A stretch of 64,000 nucleotides of DNA from Macrolepiota albuminosa (Eukaryota; Basidiomycota; Agaricomycetes; Agaricales; Agaricaceae). Positions 56,408 to 64,000 of the stretch are shown piece after piece. The translations under genes were made by a program, and so were the position numbers. Positions within the stretch are counted from its first letter, which is position 1. Every line of letters begins with the position of its first letter. Location: positions 257,101-321,100 of the forward strand of contig JAMWFC010000101.1 of assembly GCA_027475525.1 (NCBI GenBank), given 5' to 3'. The notes beneath the pieces are model-generated. The model did not search any database, was not told the origin of the DNA, and saw only the letters and a list, made by a program, of their open reading frames with translations.

Positions 56408-56571
56408 CAGTGATCTGATCCCTCCCCAAAAAGCCCCGGCCTGGGCCCTTGGCTTTGGCTTTTCAACTTCATGAGCCAGGCCAAAGCCCTTACCAGGCCA
56501 GCACCTCTGGTCTGGCTGTATTGGCCCAAACAGGTCTGGCCTGGCCATAAGCCAGGCCGGGCACATCACTA
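56408..56571. mobile_element. GC-rich palindromic repeat, hAT-MITE-like
   Basis: About 160 bp built of GGCCTGG/CCAGGCC repeats facing both ways. The ends CAGTGAT and ATCACTA are a short, imperfect inverted pair resembling hAT termini. No matching 8-bp target duplication was seen. Confidence 0.4.
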
Positions 56572-56906
56572 TTGGTATCACATGATCCTCTATGATAGAC
56601 ACATCCTCCTACTCCACTGCCACCAATAGAATTACCACAGGGTGTTTATCTGGGTGGCAATCTCTGGCCTAAGGACTGTCCACTTCTTAAGAAAGGAAAT
56701 GTTCAACAAAGGGTGATACATTGCCTCAAAGGACAAGAAGTACAAGTAAAGGACTCAAGTGTGGTTGTCACAAAACTAGTTAAAAGGGCAAGAAGCAGGA
56801 GATGATCTAAAAAAGCGTAATCGAGAACTGCGAGTGGTATCTGCGCTTGTTGGACAATGTTAATATATACCTGTCCAATCAAGGTCTTCGGTCCACATCG
56901 GCGGGA

Positions 56907-57393
56907 TCAAGGAACGGCGTTGCCTGTACCGCTGCGACCAAAGAAACGCTTCAAATTACACGAAAAAAAAGGTGAGATACAAGTCTGAGAAGAGGCACAA
57001 GGAGGGGGGACTAACCGAGACACGAGCGGTACGAAGCAGTTCTGCATCCGAAAGGTCTGTGCCGCTTTGAACGAGATCGGTCGCGATACTACGAGGTGGA
57101 GCACGGATGTTGCCTGCGCCACCGCGACCTGTGGAATATGTCTACGCGACGTCGAGACTATAAAGTGGGCCTCAAAGATTTAGCACAGGGAGAACATACG
57201 GCAGAGACAACAAAAGCTGGTTCGCGACCGCAGGGGATGCTCACTGCGCCACACCCATGACGGGCTGCACAAGAGTGACAGGCTCTGTGGATGTTACCTG
57301 CACCACCCCGACCGAAAGATTTCTATTATATATCTATCAGTGATGATCCTGAATCATTGATGATGAGAAGACAGACGTAGATTTGGCAACCAT
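56907..57393 (-). CDS. PAR32/DUF3602-type small protein with GRGGAGN repeats
   Basis: Minus-strand gene with exons 57393-57373 (tentative), 57322-57200, 57141-57016 and 56948-56907; about 103 aa in frame. Three copies of the family signature are present: SFGRGGAGNI, STGRGGAGNIR and FFGRSGTGN near the C-terminus. Each sits at or near an exon start, and only splicing brings them into one frame. Yeast Par32 of this family is a TORC1-responsive regulator of ammonium uptake; a similar role here is inference. The first exon rests on a weak donor (GTCTTC), so the N-terminus is uncertain. The protein is small, without signal or membrane segments. Confidence 0.72.
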
Positions 57394-59920
57394 ACGACAA
57401 TGAATGACCTGTATTGTCATGAGTGGGTCAGTCATCGAATATGAGAAGGACCAAGTAGTCAAAGAGATAAGAATCGGAAGACGTGTCGATTATGGGCAGA
57501 GATGCACTCTCCCCTCTGCCACATCTATCACGATATCGTACTGCAGGATTTTACTTTTAAGATTGAGACTCACATTTGGACCCGACAATATTCATTGAAA
57601 AAGAATCTGCGTTTGTATTGTCTTTTCCGTCGTCAGCATGTGTGTAGGGAATTTTTTTACGCCAGCCTTGCAACCATGAAAATACCTTGCGCGGCAGAGA
57701 TTGAGAGGATGGAGTGAGCTCGACTAGAGTGGTACAGGAGGAGGAGGGTGATGCGTGTAGCAGCGCAGGTGATGTTGATCTAGACTATTTTTCCTTCAGT
57801 ACTCCGTCAGAAAAAAGGTGACATGCATGACTTCATCTTCTTCAGCTTGAGCTCGAGTCCCAATGTCGCTAGTATCAGTGCTAAGGTATAACATGCTTGG
57901 GAGCTATGGTGAAGATCATTGCAGGAGTTCCTAAAGCTAGAGCATACCTGTTTGTTACAGTGTAGAGTAACTTTTTGATACGAGGACCTTGTGAAGCAGA
58001 TATACAGTGAAGGAACCAGGAGACACCGACTTCAAAACGACTATTCAGTCAAGCAGAGACAAGAAGCGCCGGAGTAAACGAGGAGTGGTGTGGAACAAAC
58101 CTATGATGGGAAATAAGTCAGAGCTGTTCGATAGCATATATATCGGATGACTTTGGATAGACGCTTGATGCACCAATCCGAACAGCCGATACAGCCATTT
58201 TAATGCATGAATCTAAACTACTTAGTATATGCCCATGATGCATTTATGACAGTAATGACCAACAGCATTAATGCGCCAATCTACTATTAAGCAGTCCGTG
58301 TACCCTACCATATCCTGCCTCTCAATGATGGAATACTACGTTACGTTATGGTAGGGGCGAGTGAATCAAAGATGGAATTAGGAAAAGAACAAGATACATG
58401 AGGGGAAAAGAGTTTAACGATGAAGACGAAAGTAACGCGAAAGGACGAAGGAACAAGGGATTGGGGACGTAGAGAACAAAAGAGATGAAAGGTGAAGGGA
58501 AAATGACTCCGGACGCGGAAAAAGAAATTGGGGAGGGACTTAAGTTTGGTGGAGTAAAACTAAGGAAAATCAAAGTAAGGGTATAGAGAGGCTACTGGAT
58601 ATGGATAAGGTTTGGACTTGAAGATAGAGTTTGGAGATGGACTTGGGAATAATGTTCGGAGGAGATGGTAAACCTGAGACTGATCGGCGATTGAAACCTT
58701 ATTCCGAGACCGACCAACGGTCGAAACGCTTATTTCGGTGGAAAAGACGAAACAGAGTTTGGATGACGAAAAAATTATGAGACCGACTAACGGTCGAAAC
58801 TTAGATCTGGGCAAGTACAAGACACCTAGTAAATGTCGGAAAAAGTATAAAAGGATGTAATTAGAAGAATTAACACAGGTTTTCGTCCGCGGATTCTGGT
58901 CTTGACTTGGTCTGAATTTGTTCTCGTTATTTTTCCTCGATTTGATCCCCGTTGATTGGCACAGCTTTCGATCACCTTCGGCGCCAACGTCGTACTCGGC
59001 ATCTTACTTCCGTTTCTTAATCTCCGCACTGCCAATTAACTCGGCATTGATCTCGGCAACTCTTCCATGCTTGAGTCTTGAGCTTGGACTCCGAGCTTTT
59101 AGATCCTATTGTCGTCGTTCTGAGCCTCGGAGTTTGGTCTCGTCGATGTGGCCCGGCGACAATTCTTTCGCTTCCGCACTTTAACTTGACATTACTCTCG
59201 AGATCTCGACCGAGTCCGCTCCACTCTTTGTTGTCTCGATCTATTAGTTCGGGCTACTTGTGTACATATTCCGGAGATTTTACTATCCGACCGACACTCA
59301 CTTGTACACCACATTTCACAGACGGTCGTCTTTCCTTCCCACTGCCACAACGTTCTGTTTGTGTAGGATTTTGCATCACTTCCCTTAAGCTTGTTCCACC
59401 CTCCTAATGATGCATGATACATCATTCTCTGGAGCTTTTCCCTCGCCATTACTGATCATTGATGATGCATTACTATGGTGTGCAACCTTATGCATCACTT
59501 CGTTAGCTGGATAATGCATGAATGGAATAGTGACGCATTATTACTTTCCCTCGTCCAACGTGCTGTAATGCATTACTCGGAGTCTCAGACTGTTTCCCAT
59601 AATCGCCTTCGATGCCACGATGCATTAATTTGTGGGTTCTTGACTCATGCATCACTTGATTTGCTAGGCTCTTCTACTGATGATGTATTACTATTGAGAT
59701 AATGACATTGTAAGCCATTTTCAGATGCTTCTGTGCCACCACCAAGGATGCATTATTATTCATTCAGACATTTCCGTCTTACCTCCGTCAATGATGGTGT
59801 TCACACCCCTGCCCTCTTCATTCCATGGTAAGCACCATTGTGAAGTAACGTATTGTTGAGATACATTTAAATACCCAGAGATCGGTTCGGACAATCTGGA
59901 TAGATGCGAAGTTAGATAGA
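57394..59920. other. intergenic 2.5 kb with purine-rich tract and ATGCAT cluster
   Basis: No gene supported. The plus strand from about 58,365 to 58,860 is strongly purine-rich, then turns pyrimidine-rich to about 59,400. GACCGACC/TAACGGTCGAAAC repeats occur near 58,640-58,800. Around 59,405-59,760 ATGCAT-type 8-mers recur about every 25-50 bp, with a few more at 58,165-58,275. Confidence 0.5.
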
Positions 59921-60560
59921 TTAAGTGCTGCTACATATATTTGTACTAGCTCTGATTGTCTGGCATGAGTCCAAGAATTGTTGACGCGCATTCACAACTA
60001 GCTTCGGGATCAGAAGACACATAGTTGCAAAGTGTCCAGTAAGATTGGCTTGCAGCTGTGCTTGCCGCAAAACATATCCAATAAGACCCTCAATGCGGGG
60101 TGTATTGCTGTCGTCATCTGCAGATCAATACTTTGCCTTTGTAATCCAAGAGTTCTGCTTCCATAATCGAAGGACACGCTGCATCCCCTCGTTCGTCAGG
60201 TCAACTTCCTCTGTGAAAGGCATTGCTTGAACTCGGGACTTGCACCATTCTATACAGAGAGCTCGTACCATTGATTGGTCAGGGTCGAGATGAGATTACA
60301 CACTATCATGAAATATCTCGTCATTTCAATCTGTTTGCGCCGCTCCTCTGACACCCCATATCCAGGAAGCAATTGACCTGCCACCTGGAACACCTTCCTC
60401 CGCTTCGGAGATCCCACGGATGTCAGCTTGGTTCAATGGAAGGTATTCATTCTTCCACCCGGCTTCTCGAGAACTAAAGCATGATCACGTGTTGTGTGGC
60501 TCAATATTCTTCAGCGCAGGCGTTGATCTTGCAGAGTCACGGTGTAAGTCCTCAGTCACT
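59921..60560 (-). pseudogene. KDZ-type transposase relic (C-terminal part)
   Basis: One minus-strand frame with three stops reads AGWKNEYLPLNQADIRGISE, SIASWIWGVRGAA, then MVRALCIEWCKSRVQAMPF, EEVDLTNEGMQRVLRLWKQ and EGLIGYVLRQAQLQANLTGH. The DIRG, SWIW, EWCK-R-A and EEM-RVL-L-W pattern is that of the C-terminus of Kyakuja-Dileera-Zisupton transposases, which are abundant in Agaricomycetes. The catalytic part is absent or unrecognisable here. Confidence 0.68.
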
Positions 60561-60660
60561 CCAAGTATATGTTGTTGACTGAGGGCTTACGTTTCCTACG
60601 TCTAAATTATCTATCCAAAAAGATTCAAGGTTTAAAATTGAAGTGAGACAAATACTGATC

Positions 60661-60683
60661 GCGCACCACATAAAGTGGTGCGC
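60661..60683. repeat. perfect hairpin, 9-bp arms
   Basis: GCGCACCAC, loop ATAAA, GTGGTGCGC. Lies about 100 bp upstream (in relic sense) of the recognisable KDZ sequence, where the CpG-poor repeat region begins. Could be an element end; class unproven. Confidence 0.5.
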
Positions 60684-62313
60684 CAACACAACAATGTTTT
60701 ATGAAATAAAAAAAGAAATGACAAAAGTACCTGATGGTAGGCGCCCTTGACCATGAACCACCACCTGCATCACTAACCCTGATGCTGCTACCGAGCACAA
60801 CCGGCCGGGATGCCCACTATTTCCTCCTCCTGGAGAAGCTGCCTGGGTAGCAGAGGCTGGTCCCCCCTCCCCAAACCATTCCTCTGAAATATCCTGATGG
60901 AGAAGGACAAGGACATAGTGACAGCTGACCCCAGACACCAAGGGGAGAGAATCATACACCCCCCTGGGTGAGAAATAAAATTTCTTGAACACACCCATAT
61001 ACAGAACATTCAAGGGATGCGATGATATTGAAACAGAATGAGGCTCAGGGCAAATAAATGGCATATAAACAAACCTCCATAATTTGAACAAAAGAAACAT
61101 AAGGTTTGCCACTTCAACTGCTCCCCTGCCCATGACCAAGGCCAGAAAACAGCATAAACATGCACAATCCCCCAGCCCACAGGAACAGAGATAGGAAAAG
61201 ACAACTCCTTGATAGCCCCCAGACAATATTGGACATGGACAAATCAGATGGCAAACTACAGAGCCAGCTTCCCCCTAATGTACCACTGCTGTTGAACCTA
61301 TCAGGAATGACAATTTTGAGTGAAGGAGTACAAGATATGGACCTCAATGGTGACAAAACACTAATTAATACCTATGTTCCTTCCTCCCTCTCCTCTATGG
61401 ATAGTCCTGACAGGGAGTTGACTCCACAGCCATTCATAACTCCAGTGCACAAGAAAAAGATGGACTCCATCTAGATTATATGGTGTACTGCTAAACAGCC
61501 CTTGAATGCAGAGAAGACCCAGGTGCCACCAACAGTGAAAAGCCCCCAACCCCTCTTTCTGCCCCAACTCCTCAGTAGCCTACTCCACACTCCAATGCCC
61601 ATAGAAGGCTTCCTAGTCATTCATATCTTCACCTCCCCATGATTCAACCTGTTACCAAAACAACAAGAGCACTTTGACACCTACTTGGAACCCAAGATGT
61701 GGATCAGGGACTGGCAGGCAAGCAATATGGTGGACTGTGATAACTATGAGCAAGAAAATAAAAGAGCTCATAAAGAGAATGACCAGCAAAAGAGCCAGAC
61801 TCTCTACTCTCTAGCAGGAGAAGGACATTAACTTGAAGTGCAGGAGCAACAACAGGTACAAGCTGCCATACCACTTCCTGGTATCTGACATCTTGACAAC
61901 GGCACATGATATGTTAACAACTCACCCCATCATGTTGATGCCTGATGTGTCCATTTTCTTCCTCCTGTACTATTCACCTACACCAAGCTTCCTGTGCACA
62001 ATTGAGGGGTTCATCCTCAGCATACAATCTCCAGAGGTGATACAAGAATTGGAGGAGACAGCAGCAAATATTGTAAGGAATACCCTAGCAAGTGATGAAT
62101 TGACTGGGTTAGGCTGGTGAAAGGGGAAGAAATGGTAGACTGCTTGACTACTGGCAGACCTAGAAAACCAATCTGGAACATCTTCTTTAAGCAACCCCAT
62201 CAATTACCTGGACAAATTACTTTGTACTCATTCAACACATAAGAGAGGCAAAGTTTGTGGACATGGACTGCAGCAGTGCAATACTCATAAACAAAAACTA
62301 CCGACTCTACTGC
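60684..62313. other. CpG-poor repeat DNA with ORF1-like fragments
   Basis: Frames at 61160-61474 (+, hydrophilic, ending HKKKMDSI) and 61833-62120 (+, with PSFLCTIEGFILSIQSPEVI) look like pieces of a retroelement ORF1, separated by stops. The 175-codon minus-strand frame 60699-61226 is probably a shadow. No domain is certain. Confidence 0.35.
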
Positions 62314-63090
62314 TGTAAAGGCAACCTCTAGAGGCTGTGGCTCAGTCACACAGCTGGCAGAGGGAGATCCAAAGTGTATTAGAGTATGTACTGACAATGC
62401 CAGACCAAAAATGAAAGCCTATATGACAGTAAGAAACACCTCAGTGTCTGTTGTGATGAGAGTAACAACTGAGTAGAATTATCATACCTATATGACAGTA
62501 AGAAACTACGTAGGCATTATTAAACAAATCTATAATATGGTGCTTACTACCTCAGTGTCTGTTGTGATGAGAGTAACAACTGAGGTGGTAATTGCCATGT
62601 CAATGCGTCATATTTATGAACCACATGATCATGAAGTCAAACTGAAATAATCCATACAGACTCAGTCTAATAGACAATATTATAATAACTACTCACATGG
62701 CAGAGAAAATCCAAAGAGAACAAGTCCAGGGATTCTCTATGCCAGGTTGGACGCTTCTGGGGCCTCTGAAGCATGGGAAACAACTGTACAGTACAACAAA
62801 ACCTTAAAAACTCAAAAATTGCCTACACAAACAATTGCACAAATAAGAGGCAAACTCTGGCAAACTCTGGCTTATGTAAGTGGTCTGAAAGCGGTGCTGA
62901 GGGGCCCACACTTGTCTGAATAGTAGCTAAAGAACCAGAGCATCTCAAGAGCTGAGAATAGTACTAACAGATAGTGTTGAAAGAATAGAAACAGTAAAAT
63001 GAAATAATGTCAGAAGAAATAAGAGAATGAATGAAGGGAGAGGGAAGAGATAAGAAGTGAAGAAAGGAAGAAATGAGGAGTCCTCTGACA
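62314..63090. mobile_element. solo LTR, copy 2, with internal insertion
   Basis: Same family and orientation as 31126-31580: starts TGTAAAGG and ends CTCTGACA, flanked by the 5-bp target duplication ACTGC (62309-62313, 63091-63095). It is 777 bp because about 340 bp (62375-62711) is inserted between two CAAAG copies. The insert carries two pairs of spaced repeats (CTATATGACAGTAAGAAAC; CCTCAGTGTCTGTTGTGATG). Confidence 0.85.
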
Positions 63091-63095
63091 ACTGC

Positions 63096-64000
63096 TATCT
63101 CTGTAAGAAAGTGGACTACAACCCCACACATTATATCTATGCATTACTGGAGGGTTGGTTCGGAAATAAGACTGCAGGTAAAATTGAAGCAACAGTGGAA
63201 TTCACAACCTCAGGCTGAGGAGAAAAGATCTACCACAAAGACAAGAGCAGGGGTGAGCATCTATGCTGAGATCTGGAGGAGAGGTAGCCAGAACTCTGGC
63301 CTCAGTGGCAGTAGATGAGAACATAACTAGCTATACTGTTTAACTTACAATAATGCAATGATGAAACACATCTCCCAGTAAATAAGAAGCTACCTATAAA
63401 TACAATATTGACTGGTGAAAAGGTGCCTGAAAGGCTTAAAATGAGTCTATGGGGCACAGGTGGAGGCACTTGTAGTGCACAGAGCTGGGAATTGGAGGTG
63501 TGAAGGCGCAGGTCAGGGTTCCAGCAAAAAGCAAGATTGCAAATAGCAACTTCAAAGTGCTATGTAAGGTTGTAAAGTCCACTATTGATACAATCCCCCC
63601 CCACTTTGCTATCTGACAGAAGGCCCAAACAGGTTCTAAAAGCTAAGATGAATTTACTGGGCTCAAGGGCAACAGGTAATCTTAGTACAATCCCCCTCCT
63701 AGGCTGGGAGAAGTTCCAGACAGCATTGTATTTACAAAGGGCTGTGCTGTGCAGCACTTTTGCTGAAGTCAGAAGTACATGATACAGAAAACACTGCTTA
63801 ACACTAAACATCCTGACATAACTAGAACTGCAACACAACAATGAAAAGATCTAGACAGCAACAGTTACAGCCCCTTCTGAGTAGAAGAGGAACATAGCTC
63901 AACCATTAGCTGCACCAATGATGATGATCTGAGAGGGTTTGAGATGGGTGCAATACATCCAACACCTCTTTCAGAGGGGAAGGATTGTACTCAAACCAAG
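63096..64000. other. repeat-type DNA, nothing assigned
   Basis: CpG-poor sequence of the same kind as the transposon region. Open frames (63560-63841 -, 63585-63782 +) overlap each other and have no family signal. Confidence 0.4.

Noticed and set aside
60699..61226. 175-codon minus-strand open frame
   Set aside because: Low-complexity Cys/Phe/Leu-rich translation opposite hydrophilic fragments that look more like retroelement ORF1; no signature of its own.
62418..62590. spaced repeats in the LTR insert as another 77-bp duplication
   Set aside because: Offsets are 69 and 112 bp and the copies are separated by unique sequence, so this is a different structure.

Overview
The window looks like a draft assembly of an Agaricomycete (mushroom-forming basidiomycete) chromosome. 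The genes carry many introns of about 45-66 bp with GT-AG (twice GC-AG) borders, secreted macrophage-activating-glycoprotein-like (MAG) proteins of basidiomycete type occur in several copies, and the transposons (chromodomain Ty3 elements, a LINE with RNase H, a KDZ-type transposase relic) are those typical of this class. I see no tRNA, rRNA or CRISPR.

Region 1 (1-29,780) is the gene-bearing part. In order: ATG7 (+); MAG-like gene 1 (+); a tannase/feruloyl esterase (-); a broken MAG copy followed by a second tannase (-), which together are a segmental duplication of the preceding block; MAG gene 2 (+); a C-terminal Zn2Cys6 regulator (+); a conserved 193-aa gene of unknown role (-); a long gene-poor stretch; a small HMG-box protein (-); MAG gene 3 (+); a peroxisomal dienoyl-CoA isomerase-like enzyme ending in SKL (+); a doubtful zinc-finger exon and an F-box/LRR protein (-); and a phi-type glutathione transferase (+). 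The MAG and tannase genes form a cluster of secreted proteins that grew by local duplication.

Region 2 (about 29,990-56,650) is a nested transposon stack. An old, CpG-poor Ty3 relic was hit by a solo LTR (31,126-31,580, TSD CTGGA) and by a LINE (31,966-50,680, poly(A) and an 11-bp TSD). The LINE was in turn hit by a young complete chromodomain Ty3 element (LTRs 32,693-33,433 and 43,185-43,925, 741 bp each, TSD GCGAG) and by an unclassified insert of about 1 kb. The young Ty3 element has an apparent self-priming site, a doubled protease-like domain, gag and pol in different frames, and a spliced antisense gene coding for a Zn2Cys6-like cluster plus coiled coil.

Region 3 (56,650-64,000) holds a small PAR32/DUF3602-type gene, a KDZ-transposase relic, low-complexity intergenic DNA and a second copy of the solo LTR.

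Overlaid on everything are twelve perfect tandem duplications whose period is always exactly 77 bp, in genes, intergenic DNA and transposons alike. Removing one copy restores the reading frame in every coding case I checked. This looks like an assembly artefact (k = 77 overlap kept twice), and it accounts for most of the apparent breaks in the Ty3 element.
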